From Streptomyces zingiberis (GTDB taxonomy: Bacteria; Actinomycetota; Actinomycetes; Streptomycetales; Streptomycetaceae): a DNA stretch of 64,000 bases. A program made the position numbers and the translations under genes. Below the pieces are notes generated by a model, which ran no database searches, was not told the DNA's origin, and saw only the letters and a program-made list of their open reading frames with translations. Below are positions 8,446 to 16,843 of this stretch, piece by piece; position 1 is the first letter of the stretch, and each line of letters opens with the position of its first letter. The stretch covers positions 62,001-126,000 of the forward strand of contig NZ_JAATEN010000015.1 of NCBI RefSeq assembly GCF_012034935.1. Reading direction: 5' to 3'.

Positions 8446-10783
8446 CGCTCGTCTCCTCGGTGGTGCCGTGCGGGTCGCGCGGGGTGACCACGGCCAGCAC
8501 CTGGTCCATGGCGACGGTGGAGCCGGGCGTCACGTCCAGCTCCGTGACCGTGCCGTCGTGCGGGGCGGCGATGACGTGCTCCATCTTCATCGCCTCCACC
8601 ACCAGCAGGCTCTGGCCGGTGGTGACGCTCTCGCCGACCGCCGCCTTGACGACCGTGACCGTGCCGGGCATCGGCGCCGTGAGCGCGCCCGCGTGCCCCG
8701 CGCCCGCACCGCCGCGCAGCGCCGCCGCCACGGGGTCGTACGCGGCGGCGTGCCAGGCGTCGCCGTCCCGGCCGAGCCAGTGGCCGCCGCTGCCGTCCGG
8801 GGCGTGGTGGAAGGTGTGGGTGACCCCGGCGTACTCCAGCAGCAGCCGGCCCCGCGCGGCGGACGCGCCCGGGCCCCGGCCGGCGGTCCCGTCCCCGGTG
8901 GGGACGAGCCGGGCGCGGACGACGGCGGCCGCGGGTGCCGCGGAGGCGGTGGCGTCGGAGGCGGCGGTGGCGTCGGCGGAGTTGGCGGGGCCGCCGGGGC
9001 CGCCGGGCTCGCGCCCGGCCGCGCCGGTGGCGGGCGCGTCCGAACCGGCGGCCGGTTCGCCGGCCGGGGCGAGGAGCAGCTCCGCGTCCGTCACCGGGCC
9101 GCGCACCCGGACGGTGACCGGCGCCCGGCCCGGTATCCGCAGGTGGTGCGGTACCCACGCCGGTACGCCGCCCAGCCGCCAGCCGCTGGGGACGGAGAAC
9201 GGGTCCGTCCAGCCCGGGCCCGGGTGGACCGGCCCGCCGGTGAGGGCTCCGGACCCGGCCACCGCTCCAGGACCGGCCGCGGAGCCGGGCCCGGGGAGGG
9301 CCGCGCCGCCCGCCCCACCGCCCACGGCCGGGGCCGCGCCCCCGTGCCCGGTGAGCGCCGCGTGCCGGAGCAGTGCCGCCGCCGCGTACACCTCCGCCGG
9401 GACCTCCGTGGGCACCAGCGTGGCCGCGTCCCGGTCCACCAGGCCGGTGTCCATCGCGCCGGAGACGACCTCCGGGTGGGCCAGCAGACGGCGGAGGAAG
9501 CCCGCGTTGGTGTCCACGCCCAGCACCGCCGTGGCGGCGAGCGCGGCACGCAGCCGGCGCAGGGCGGTGGCCCGGTCCGGGCCGTGGGCGATCACCTTGG
9601 CGAGCATCGGGTCGTAGGAGGTGGAGACCTCCGTGCCCGTGGCGAGGCCGGAGTCGACGCGGACACCCTCACCCACCGGCTCACGGAGCAGCGCGACCGT
9701 GCCGGCGGAGGGCAGGAAGTCCACCCGGCCGCCGTCCGCCGCGCGGGCCGTCTCGGCGCAGAGACGGGCCTCCACCGCGTGCCCGTCGAGACGGACGTCC
9801 CGCTGGGTGAGGCCCAGCGGCTCCCCGGCGGCCACCCGGATCTGCCACTCGACCAGATCCAGGCCGGTGACCAGCTCGGTGACCGGGTGCTCCACCTGGA
9901 GGCGGGTGTTCATCTCCATGAAGTAGTACGCCGACGGGTCGTCACCGGGGACGATGAACTCGACCGTGCCCGCGCCCCGGTAGCCGCAGGAGCGGGCGGC
10001 CTGGACGGCGGCCTCGCCCATCGCGGCCCGGGTGGCCTCGTCCAGCAGCGGGCTGGGCGCCTCCTCGACGATCTTCTGGTGGCGCCGCTGGAGGGAGCAC
10101 TCCCGCTCGCCCAGGTGCACCACACCGCCGTGCCCGTCGGCGAGGAGCTGGATCTCGATGTGGCGGGGGCGGTCGATCCACCGCTCCACCAGCAGGGTGT
10201 CGTCCCCGAAGGAGCCGCGGGCCTCGCGCCGCGCGGCGGCGATCTCCTCGGCGAGCACCTCCTCGGCGCGGACCAGCCGCATCCCCTTGCCGCCACCGCC
10301 CGCGGAGGGCTTCAGCAGCACGGGCATCCCGATCTCCCGCGCCGCGGCGGCCAGTTCGGCGTCGCTCAGGCCGCTGCCGGAGGAGCCGGGCACCACCGGG
10401 ACCCCCGCGTTCCGCACCGTCTCCTTGGCGCGGATCTTGTCGCCCATCAGCTCGACGGCGCCGGCCGGCGGGCCGATGAAGACCAGCCCGGCCGCCTCGC
10501 AGGCGCGGACGAAGGCGGCGTTCTCGGCGAGGAAGCCGTACCCCGGGTGGACGGCCCGCGCGCCGCTCCGCGCGGCGGCGTCCAGCAGCCGCTCGATCGA
10601 CAGATAGCTCTCGGCGGCGGCCGCCGGGCCGATCCGCACCGCCGTGTCGGCCTCCCGCACATGGCGGGCGCCGGCGTCGGCGTCACTGAACACGGCGACC
10701 GAGCGGACGCCCAGCCTCCGCAGGGTGCGGATCACGCGCACCGCGATCTCGCCCCGGTTGGCCACCAGTACGGACTCGAACAT
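8432..10783 (-). CDS. Methylcrotonyl-CoA-type biotin carboxylase/BCCP alpha subunit
   Basis: The alpha subunit (783 residues) of an acyl-CoA carboxylase carboxylates biotin with ATP and bicarbonate. Domains in order are biotin carboxylase N-terminal (FESVLVANRGEIAVRV), ATP-grasp (SAGGGGKGMRLV), biotin carboxylase C-terminal, a variable linker, and a biotinyl domain with the target lysine in EAMKMEH near the C-terminus. With the neighbouring beta subunit and HMG-CoA lyase it most likely acts on 3-methylcrotonyl-CoA. ATG 10783 is preferred: GGAG sits six bases upstream, while an ATG at 10789 and a frame extending to 10852 run into 12-bp repeats without a ribosome site. The Ala/Pro-rich linker (about 500-690) is long. 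Confidence 0.92.
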   Translation of the reverse strand: MFESVLVANRGEIAVRVIRTLRRLGVRSVAVFSDADAGARHVREADTAVRIGPAAAAESYLSIERLLDAAARSGARAVHPGYGFLAENAAFVRACEAAGLVFIGPPAGAVELMGDKIRAKETVRNAGVPVVPGSSGSGLSDAELAAAAREIGMPVLLKPSAGGGGKGMRLVRAEEVLAEEIAAARREARGSFGDDTLLVERWIDRPRHIEIQLLADGHGGVVHLGERECSLQRRHQKIVEEAPSPLLDEATRAAMGEAAVQAARSCGYRGAGTVEFIVPGDDPSAYYFMEMNTRLQVEHPVTELVTGLDLVEWQIRVAAGEPLGLTQRDVRLDGHAVEARLCAETARAADGGRVDFLPSAGTVALLREPVGEGVRVDSGLATGTEVSTSYDPMLAKVIAHGPDRATALRRLRAALAATAVLGVDTNAGFLRRLLAHPEVVSGAMDTGLVDRDAATLVPTEVPAEVYAAAALLRHAALTGHGGAAPAVGGGAGGAALPGPGSAAGPGAVAGSGALTGGPVHPGPGWTDPFSVPSGWRLGGVPAWVPHHLRIPGRAPVTVRVRGPVTDAELLLAPAGEPAAGSDAPATGAAGREPGGPGGPANSADATAASDATASAAPAAAVVRARLVPTGDGTAGRGPGASAARGRLLLEYAGVTHTFHHAPDGSGGHWLGRDGDAWHAAAYDPVAAALRGGAGAGHAGALTAPMPGTVTVVKAAVGESVTTGQSLLVVEAMKMEHVIAAPHDGTVTELDVTPGSTVAMDQVLAVVTPRDPHGTTEETSDVRA

Positions 10784-10798
10784 CGTCATCTCCGTCGT

Positions 10799-10846
10799 CA
10801 CTTCACGAGCCACTTCACGGGCCACTTCCCGAGCCATCTCCCGGCC
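10799..10846. repeat. Four 12-bp tandem repeats before the biotin carboxylase start
   Basis: Four units close to CACTTCACGRGC (on the plus strand) occupy 10799-10810, 10811-10822, 10823-10834 and 10835-10846 between the carboxyltransferase stop and the biotin carboxylase start. They are in frame with the latter and would encode AREV repeats if an upstream start were used. They may tune the spacing or translation of the coupled gene. Confidence 0.75.
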
Positions 10847-10895
10847 GGCCACCGCGCCGGCCCCCGCCTCGCCCCCGCCCCGTCCACCGGGCCCG

Positions 10896-12527
10896 TCACA
10901 TCCGGAAGACGCCGTAGCCCGGGCCCGCCGGATCGCGCTCGGGCACGGGCGCGTTGGCGCAGGCGGTGAGGGCCAGGCCCAGTACCTGGCGGGTCTCCAG
11001 GGGGTCGATCACGCCGTCGTCCCAGAGGCGGGCCGTGGCGTAGTAGGCGCTGCCCTGGGCCTCGTACCGTTCGCGGATCGGGGCGCGGAAGCGCTCCTCG
11101 TCCTCGGCGCTCCACCCCTCGCCGCGCGCCTCCAGCTGGTCGCGCTTGACGGTGGCCAGCACGGACGCGGCCTGCTCGCCGCCCATGACCGAGATCTTGG
11201 CGTTGGGCCACATCCACAGGAACCGCGGCGAGTACGCCCGGCCGCACATGGAGTAGTTGCCCGCGCCGTACGAGCCGCCGATCACCACCGTCAGCTTCGG
11301 CACCCGCGCGCAGGCCACGGCGGTGACCATCTTGGCGCCGTGCTTGGCGATACCGCCCGCCTCGTACTCCCGGCCGACCATGAAGCCGGAGATGTTCTGA
11401 AGGAACAGCAGGGGTATGCCGCGCTGGTCGCAGAGCTGGATGAAGTGGGCGCCCTTCTGGGCCGATTCGGAGAACAGGATGCCGTTGTTGGCGACGATGC
11501 CGACCGGGTGGCCGTGGATCCGGGCGAAGCCGGTGACCAGCGTCTGGCCGTACTCCGCCTTGAACTCGGCGAACCGGGAGCCGTCGGTGATCCGGGCGAT
11601 CACCTCGCGGACGTCGTACGGGGTGCGGGAGTCCGCCGGGACCACGCCGTAGAGGCCCGCCGGGTCCGCCGCCGGCTCCTCGGCCGGCGCCACGGGCCAG
11701 GGCAGCGGCGGGCGCGCGGGGAGGGTGGAGACGATGGTGCGGGTGATCGCCAGCGCGTGGGCGTCGTCCTCCGCGAGGTGGTCGGTGACGCCGGAGACGC
11801 GGGAGTGCACCTCGCCGCCGCCCAGCTCCTCCGCCGTGACCACTTCGCCCGTGGCGGCCTTCACCAGCGGCGGGCCGCCGAGGAAGATCGTGCCCTGGCC
11901 ACGGACGATCACCGCCTCGTCGCTCATCGCCGGGACGTACGCCCCGCCCGCCGTGCAGGAGCCCAGGACGGCCGCGATCTGCGGGATCCCGGCGCCGGAC
12001 AGCCGGGCCTGGTTGTAGAAGATCCGGCCGAAGTGCTCCCGGTCGGGGAAGACCTCGTCCTGCATCGGCAGGAACGCGCCGCCGGAGTCGACCAGGTAGA
12101 CGCACGGCAGCCGGTTCTCCAGCGCGACCTCCTGGGCGCGGAGGTGCTTCTTGACCGTCATCGGGTAGTACGTGCCGCCCTTGACCGTGGCGTCGTTGGC
12201 GACGACCACCACCTCGCGGCCGGAGACCCGCCCGATCCCGGCGATCACCCCGGCCGCCGGGGCCGCCCCGTCGTAGAGGCCCTCGGCCGCCAGCGGGGCC
12301 AGCTCCAGGAAGGGCGAGCCCGGGTCGAGCAGGGTGTCCACCCGGTCCCGGGGGAGCAGCTTGCCCCGCGCGGTGTGCCGGGCCCGCGCCGCGGCGCCGC
12401 CCCCCAGCCGCGCGGCGGCCAGCCGCTCCCGCAGCTCCGCCGCCAGCTCGCGGTGCGCCGCCTCGTTGGCGTGCCAGGCGCCGGACGCCGGGTCGGCGGC
12501 GCTCTTCAGCACGGGTGCCTGCTGCAT
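10896..12527 (-). CDS. accD1: Methylcrotonyl-CoA-type carboxyltransferase beta subunit
   Basis: This is a 543-residue carboxyltransferase of the crotonase superfamily. It transfers CO2 from biotin to the gamma-carbon of 3-methylcrotonyl-CoA, with the alpha subunit encoded downstream. It has two carboxyltransferase halves. Glycine-rich oxyanion segments include GSCTAGGAYVPAM in the first half and GGSYGAGNYSMCGRAY in the second. Length fits MCC beta. The ATG at 12527 has GAGGGAA about seven bases upstream. It is the first gene of the minus-strand operon and starts opposite the TetR gene, sharing two operators. Symbol by recalled synteny with S. coelicolor SCO2776. Confidence 0.92.
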   Translation of the reverse strand: MQQAPVLKSAADPASGAWHANEAAHRELAAELRERLAAARLGGGAAARARHTARGKLLPRDRVDTLLDPGSPFLELAPLAAEGLYDGAAPAAGVIAGIGRVSGREVVVVANDATVKGGTYYPMTVKKHLRAQEVALENRLPCVYLVDSGGAFLPMQDEVFPDREHFGRIFYNQARLSGAGIPQIAAVLGSCTAGGAYVPAMSDEAVIVRGQGTIFLGGPPLVKAATGEVVTAEELGGGEVHSRVSGVTDHLAEDDAHALAITRTIVSTLPARPPLPWPVAPAEEPAADPAGLYGVVPADSRTPYDVREVIARITDGSRFAEFKAEYGQTLVTGFARIHGHPVGIVANNGILFSESAQKGAHFIQLCDQRGIPLLFLQNISGFMVGREYEAGGIAKHGAKMVTAVACARVPKLTVVIGGSYGAGNYSMCGRAYSPRFLWMWPNAKISVMGGEQAASVLATVKRDQLEARGEGWSAEDEERFRAPIRERYEAQGSAYYATARLWDDGVIDPLETRQVLGLALTACANAPVPERDPAGPGYGVFRM

Positions 12528-12549
12528 GGTCGGGTTCCCTCGCTCGCGG

Positions 12550-12592
12550 GTTAGTGACCGTTAACGTTCCGCTCAGGTTAACGAGCGCTAAC
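12550..12592. promoter_or_regulatory. Two 16-bp operators in the divergent leucine-operon/TetR promoter
   Basis: GTTAGTGACCGTTAAC (12550-12565) and GTTAACGAGCGCTAAC (12577-12592) both fit GTTARYGANCGYTAAC, and each is a near-perfect palindrome. Their starts are 27 bp apart. The second overlaps the likely -35 region of the TetR gene and the first lies upstream of the carboxyltransferase start, so one repressor could control both directions. Confidence 0.85.
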
Positions 12593-12602
12593 CCCTGTTG
12601 TC

Positions 12603-12608
12603 TAGAAT
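12603..12608 (+). promoter_or_regulatory. -10 box TAGAAT of a leaderless TetR transcript
   Basis: TAGAAT ends six bases before the TetR ATG and no Shine-Dalgarno is present, so transcription would start at or next to the ATG. Leaderless mRNAs with TANNNT at this distance are common in Streptomyces. A TTAACG at 12578 inside the operator may act as the -35 element with 19-bp spacing. Confidence 0.65.
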
Positions 12609-12614
12609 GCGGCC

Positions 12615-13235
12615 ATGACGACCTCCGCCGCCGCGGAAGCGGCCCCCACCCGCCGTGAGCAGATCCTCCGCGAAGCCGCGCGCCTCTTCGCCGAGCGCGG
12701 TTTCCATGGCGTGGGGGTGGACGAGATAGGCGCCGCCGTGGGCATCAGCGGCCCGGGGCTCTACCGCCACTTCCCCGGCAAGGAGGCGATGCTCGCCGAG
12801 CTGCTGGTCGGCATCAGCAGCCGGCTGCTGCACGGCGGCCGGCGCCGGGTCGAGGAGGCCGCGCAGGCGCGCCCCGGCGGCCCGCCGGGGGCGGTGCTGG
12901 ACTCCCTGATCGACGGGCACATCGACTTCGCCCTGGACGACCGGGCGCTGATCGTCCTCCACGACCGCGAGCTGGACCGGCTGCGGGAGAGCGACCGCAA
13001 GCTCGTCCGCCAGTTCCAGCGGCAGTACGTGGAGCTGTGGGTCGGGGTGGTCCGGGACGCCTACCCGGAGATCACCGAGGCCGAGGCGCGCGCCTCCGTC
13101 CACGCCGTCTTCGGCCTGCTCAACTCCACCCCGCACCTCGGCCGCCCGGGCGCCCTCTCCGGCCGTGAGCCGATGGCCGCCCTGCTCCACCGCCTGGCCC
13201 GCGGCGCCTTCGACGCGGCGGTGCCGGCGTACTGA
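12615..13235 (+). CDS. TetR-family regulator of the leucine/isovalerate operon
   Basis: A 206-residue repressor-type protein has an N-terminal TetR helix-turn-helix (REQILREAARLFAERGF through GLYRHFPGKEAML, residues about 13-60) and a helical ligand domain. It diverges from the carboxyltransferase gene across the paired GTTA-N8-TAAC operators, which are its probable targets, so it likely represses the operon and itself until an acyl-CoA intermediate accumulates. The ATG at 12615 is the only sensible start and appears leaderless. Confidence 0.9.
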   Translation: MTTSAAAEAAPTRREQILREAARLFAERGFHGVGVDEIGAAVGISGPGLYRHFPGKEAMLAELLVGISSRLLHGGRRRVEEAAQARPGGPPGAVLDSLIDGHIDFALDDRALIVLHDRELDRLRESDRKLVRQFQRQYVELWVGVVRDAYPEITEAEARASVHAVFGLLNSTPHLGRPGALSGREPMAALLHRLARGAFDAAVPAY

Positions 13236-13714
13236 CGTACCGGCGCGTGGGCGTGCACAGGCGTACCGACGTGCCGACGCGTGGGCGTGCCGGCGTGTGG
13301 GTGTGCCGGCGTGTGGGTGCGCCGTCGAGCGGGAGTGCCCGCGGAACCCGGTCACCGGAGTATGCCGTCCCGGTGGGGCCGGGCGGCCGCGGTGCCGTGG
13401 CCGCCCGAGCCCGCCGCCGTGGGCTCCGGTGTGGCTCGCCCTCGTGGCGGGGGTCCCGTCGCCGTGTGCCCCGGCGCCGCATATCCCGGTGCCGCCCGTC
13501 CCGGCGGCGTGACGGAGGTCTCTGGACAGGTCTGGTGACCGAGCGGTAGCTTTTTGCTGAGCAAGCGCTTAGGTGGCGAGGCCGGCCGGATCCGCCGGGA
13601 TCCGCGCGGATCTCACGGCGGGACGGCCGGACGGCCGGCCAACCGCCGTCGCGGCGCCTGGCCACGCACGGAACCGCCCGGAGCCGGGCCGAACAGAGGG
13701 AGGCGTGCGGGACG
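13236..13714. other. Gene-free region upstream of the second acyl-CoA dehydrogenase
   Basis: No gene is supported here. From 13241 to about 13325 a degenerate GTGTGGGTGTGCCGGC-like unit repeats several times. The probable promoter/operator is at 13540-13575, the only AT-richer patch. The rest looks like GC-rich leader, with GGGAGG at 13698-13703 serving the ATG at 13715. Confidence 0.5.
13557..13572. promoter_or_regulatory. Operator-like inverted repeat CTGAGCAAGCGCTTAG
   Basis: Arms CTGAGC and GCTTAG are complementary except at one position and flank AAGC. The site follows a TTTTT run at 13551-13555 and lies about 145 bp before the dehydrogenase start. It resembles TetR-type palindromes, differs from the GTTA-N8-TAAC sites, and may bind a different fatty-acid-responsive repressor. 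Confidence 0.55.
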
Positions 13715-14872
13715 ATGCGTCGCACGGTGTTCAACGAGGACCACGAGGCGTTCCGGGAGACCATCCGCGCCTTCATCGCCGCCGAGGTCGTGCCCGTGCA
13801 CGACCAGTGGCTGGAAGCCGGTCAGGCCCCGCGCGAGTTCTACTACAAACTCGGTGAGCTGGGCGTCTTCGGCATCGAGGTGGACGAGGAGTACGGCGGC
13901 GCGGGCGAGCGCACCTTCAAGTACCAGGCCGTCATCACCGAGGAGTGCGCCCGCGCCGGCGTCAGCTTCGGCGGCAGCGGCGTCCACGTCGGCCTCTGCC
14001 TGCCCTACCTCCAGGCGTACGCCACGGAGGAGCAGAAGAAGCGCTGGCTGCCGAAGTTCGTCACCGGCGAGATGATGTTCGCCATCGCCATGACCGAGCC
14101 CGGCACCGGCTCCGACCTGGCCGGGATGAAGACCACCGCGAAGCTCTCCGAGGACGGCGGCCACTACGTCCTGAACGGCGCCAAGACGTTCATCACCGGC
14201 GGCGTCCACGCCGACCGCGTGATCGTCTGCGCCCGCACCGCCCCGGCGACCCCCGAGGACCGCCGCGCCGGCATCTCCCTCTTCGTCGTGGACACCAGGT
14301 CCGAGGGGTACGCCGTCGGCCGCAAGCTGGAGAAGCTGGGACTGAAGACCTCCGACACGGCCGAGCTGTCCTTCACCGATGTCAAGGTGCCCGCCGAGGA
14401 CCTGCTCGGCGAGGAGGGCAAGGGCTTCTCCTACCTCGGCCAGAACCTGCCGCAGGAGCGCCTCGCCATCGCCGTCGGCGCCTACGCGCAGGCCGCCGCG
14501 GCCGTGGAGTTCGCCAAGAGCTACGTGCGGGACCGGACCGTCTTCGGCAAGCCCGTCGCCGCGTTCCAGAACACCAAGTTCGTGCTCGCCGACTGCAAGG
14601 CCGACGTGGACGCCATCCAGGCCGTCACCGACCGCGCGCTCGACGCCCACGACGCCGGGGAGCTGACCGCCGCCGACGCCGCCTCCGCCAAGCTGTTCTG
14701 CACCGAGAAGGCGGCTGAGGTGATCGACAAGTGCCTTCAGCTCCACGGCGGCTACGGCTACATGATGGAGTACCCGATCGCCCGGCTCTACGCGGACAAC
14801 CGCGTCAACCGCATCTACGGTGGCACCAGCGAGGTCATGCGCTCCATCGTCGCCAAGTCGATGGGGCTGTGA
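13715..14872 (+). CDS. Acyl-CoA dehydrogenase with LCAD/IVD-type catalytic geometry
   Basis: This complete 385-residue FAD-dependent acyl-CoA dehydrogenase carries MTEPGTGSD in the central beta domain and an RNRIYGGTSEVMR C-terminal segment. The MCAD-type Glu is replaced by Gly (IYGGT), but NLPQERLAIA has Glu where long-chain and isovaleryl-CoA dehydrogenases carry their base on the preceding helix. It is therefore probably active with that alternative base, and on a different substrate from the enzyme at 6164-7324. ATG 13715 is preceded by GGGAGG at a rather long 11 bases. It lies immediately upstream of a TesB thioesterase, so the pair may act on acyl-CoAs in one operon. Confidence 0.9.
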   Translation: MRRTVFNEDHEAFRETIRAFIAAEVVPVHDQWLEAGQAPREFYYKLGELGVFGIEVDEEYGGAGERTFKYQAVITEECARAGVSFGGSGVHVGLCLPYLQAYATEEQKKRWLPKFVTGEMMFAIAMTEPGTGSDLAGMKTTAKLSEDGGHYVLNGAKTFITGGVHADRVIVCARTAPATPEDRRAGISLFVVDTRSEGYAVGRKLEKLGLKTSDTAELSFTDVKVPAEDLLGEEGKGFSYLGQNLPQERLAIAVGAYAQAAAAVEFAKSYVRDRTVFGKPVAAFQNTKFVLADCKADVDAIQAVTDRALDAHDAGELTAADAASAKLFCTEKAAEVIDKCLQLHGGYGYMMEYPIARLYADNRVNRIYGGTSEVMRSIVAKSMGL

Positions 14873-14966
14873 GCCGCCGGCCGGACCCGTCCCGGGCCCC
14901 GGCCCCGCATCCCGTACCGGCGGGCAGCCGCCCGCCGCGCCACCCACCGGAACCACACGAACCCTC

Positions 14967-15854
14967 ATGAGTGACCCCTTGCAGAGCCTCCTCGCCCTCC
15001 TCGACCTGGAGCGCATCGAGGAGAACATCTTCCGCGGCGCCAGCCGGCCCGCCGTGATCCCCCGCGTCTTCGGCGGCCAGGTGGCCGCCCAGTCGCTGGT
15101 GGCGGCGGGCCGGACGGTGCCCGGGGACCGCCCGGCGCACTCCCTGCACGCCTATTTCCTGCGGCCCGGCGACCCCGGCGCGCCGATCGTCTACACCGTC
15201 GACCGCATCCGGGACGGCCGCTCCTTCACCACCCGGCGCGTGGTGGCGGTCCAGCACGGCCAGCCGATCTTCCACCTCTCCGCCTCGTTCCAGGCGGTGG
15301 AGGAGGGGCTGGAGCACCAGGAGCCGATGCCGCCGGCGCCGGACCCGGAGTCCCTGCCCACCGCGGAGGAGCTGCTGCCGCGGTACGCGCACCTGTTCCC
15401 CGACCCCCGCGTGGCCGACCGGATGCTGGAGGCCCGCGCCGCCATCGACCTGCGCTACGTCGGCGAACCGCCGTACGGCACCGCCGCGCAGGGCCCCCGC
15501 GAGCCGCGCTCCCAGGTGTGGTTCCGGACGAACGGCAAGCTCGACGGCGCCATCGACCAGCCGCTGCTCCACGTCTGCCTGGCCACCTACGTCTCCGACA
15601 TGACCCTGCTCGACTCGGTGCTCCTCGCCCACGGACGCGGTGGCTGGGCGGTCGGGGACGTGGTCGGCGCGAGCCTGGACCACGCGATGTGGTTTCATCG
15701 TCCTTTCCGGGCAGACGAGTGGTTGCTGTACGACCAGCAGAGCCCGTCGTCCTCCGGAGGGCGTGGGCTCGCGCAGGGACGCATCCACACCGCCGACGGC
15801 CACCTCGCGGTGACCGTCATCCAGGAAGGGCTGGTCCGGGTGCCTCGGGTGTGA
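14967..15854 (+). CDS. TesB-type acyl-CoA thioesterase II
   Basis: A 295-residue double-hotdog thioesterase hydrolyses acyl-CoA to free acid and CoA. The N-terminal half contains RVFGGQVAAQSLVAAGRTV and SLHAYFLRPGD; the C-terminal half contains SLDHAMWFHRPFRADEWLLYDQQSP with the catalytic Asp (in LDHAMWFH), both characteristic of TesB. The ATG at 14967 gives the canonical N-terminus; its ribosome site is weak, and it lies 94 bp after the dehydrogenase stop, so co-transcription with coupling is plausible. It may drain acyl-CoAs produced by that enzyme. Confidence 0.92.
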   Translation: MSDPLQSLLALLDLERIEENIFRGASRPAVIPRVFGGQVAAQSLVAAGRTVPGDRPAHSLHAYFLRPGDPGAPIVYTVDRIRDGRSFTTRRVVAVQHGQPIFHLSASFQAVEEGLEHQEPMPPAPDPESLPTAEELLPRYAHLFPDPRVADRMLEARAAIDLRYVGEPPYGTAAQGPREPRSQVWFRTNGKLDGAIDQPLLHVCLATYVSDMTLLDSVLLAHGRGGWAVGDVVGASLDHAMWFHRPFRADEWLLYDQQSPSSSGGRGLAQGRIHTADGHLAVTVIQEGLVRVPRV

Positions 15855-15876
15855 GGCAGCCCGGGCCGGGTCCGGT

Positions 15877-15908
15877 GGGAGCCGCCGTGGAGACGGACGG
15901 CGGCTCCC
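15877..15908. terminator. Hairpin terminator after the thioesterase gene
   Basis: A perfect 12-bp stem (arms 15877-15888 and 15897-15908, GGGAGCCGCCGT and its complement) with an 8-nt loop lies between convergent genes and probably ends both transcripts. Confidence 0.7.
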
Positions 15909-16012
15909 CCGGGCCGCTTCCCGCGTTCCGTCCCCCGCGCGTGCCGGAGGTCTCCCGGCCCGGGAGCCGTCCCGCGCCGTCCGCGACCGCGGCCCTTCCG
16001 GGGCCGCCTCCG

Positions 16013-16810
16013 TCAGCCGTCGCGCAGGCCCGCGCCGTCCAGCAGGTACGCCGTCAGCGGGTCGTAGAAGCGGGGGTCCGCGACGTGGTCGTCCAGCGGT
16101 ACCGTGACCGCGAGGGTGCCCTCCGCCTCGGCGAGGAACAGCGCGGGGTCGTTGCAGTCCGCGAAGCCCACCGCCGTGATGCCGCGCTGGCCCGCGCACC
16201 CGGCCCAGCCGTGGTCCGCGACCACCAGGTCCGGCTGCGGCCGTCCCTCCCGCTCCAGCGCGTCGAGGATCGCCGCCATCGGCGCGGGGGAGTGGGTGTG
16301 CCACAGCGTCGCGCCGCGTTCGAAGACGGCCACGTCGGCGAACTGGAACACGTAGCCCTCGTCGGCCCGCAGCCCGCCGGGGATCTCCATGATTTCGCAG
16401 CCCGCCGCGCGCATCCCGTCCGCGAGGGCGCGGTGCACGTCCAGCAGCCCGCCCGGGTGGCCGGTGGCGAAGAGCACGCGGCTCCGCCCGGCGGCGGCCT
16501 TCCGCAGCTCGGCCGCCATGCGGTCGAGGGCGTCCACGGTCAGGGACGGGTCGATGGTGTCCTGGCCGGCGCGGTGTCCCGGGTCGTCGACGACGCCGCA
16601 GCGCTCGGCCATCACGGCCAGCACGTCCTGCTCGTCGCGCCACCGGTCGCCGAGCTCCAGCCCGAGCCAGTAGTGCCGGTCCCCGTTGGCGAGCCGGCGG
16701 TAGTGGTCGAGGTTGTTGTCGCGCGGGGTGGCCACGTTGCCCGCGATCCGCGTACGGACGAGGTGGTCGATCAGCTCGGCGCGCTCCGGGGCGGGGCTGG
16801 GTATCGGCAT
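16013..16810 (-). CDS. Conserved phosphatase-like protein next to agmatinase
   Basis: This is a 265-residue cytosolic protein starting MPIPSPAPERAELIDHLV. I recall close actinobacterial relatives annotated simply as phosphatase, without a characterised reaction. Recognisable segments include LDHYRRLANGDRHYWLGLEL, LFATGHPGGLLDVH and VVADHGWAGCAGQRGI, with several His and Asp residues that could bind metal. ATG 16810 is chosen because it gives the conserved N-terminus; GGGGGA lies about 11 bases upstream. It is divergent from agmatinase with about 290 bp between them, suggesting shared control. Function remains uncertain. Confidence 0.7.
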   Translation of the reverse strand: MPIPSPAPERAELIDHLVRTRIAGNVATPRDNNLDHYRRLANGDRHYWLGLELGDRWRDEQDVLAVMAERCGVVDDPGHRAGQDTIDPSLTVDALDRMAAELRKAAAGRSRVLFATGHPGGLLDVHRALADGMRAAGCEIMEIPGGLRADEGYVFQFADVAVFERGATLWHTHSPAPMAAILDALEREGRPQPDLVVADHGWAGCAGQRGITAVGFADCNDPALFLAEAEGTLAVTVPLDDHVADPRFYDPLTAYLLDGAGLRDG

Positions 16811-16843
16811 GCGTCCATTGTCCCCCGGAAGCGTTCCGGGCCG

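Noticed and set aside
7880..10969. Long plus-strand frame across HMG-CoA lyase and biotin carboxylase
   Set aside because: Antisense shadow of two textbook enzymes; translation is low complexity.
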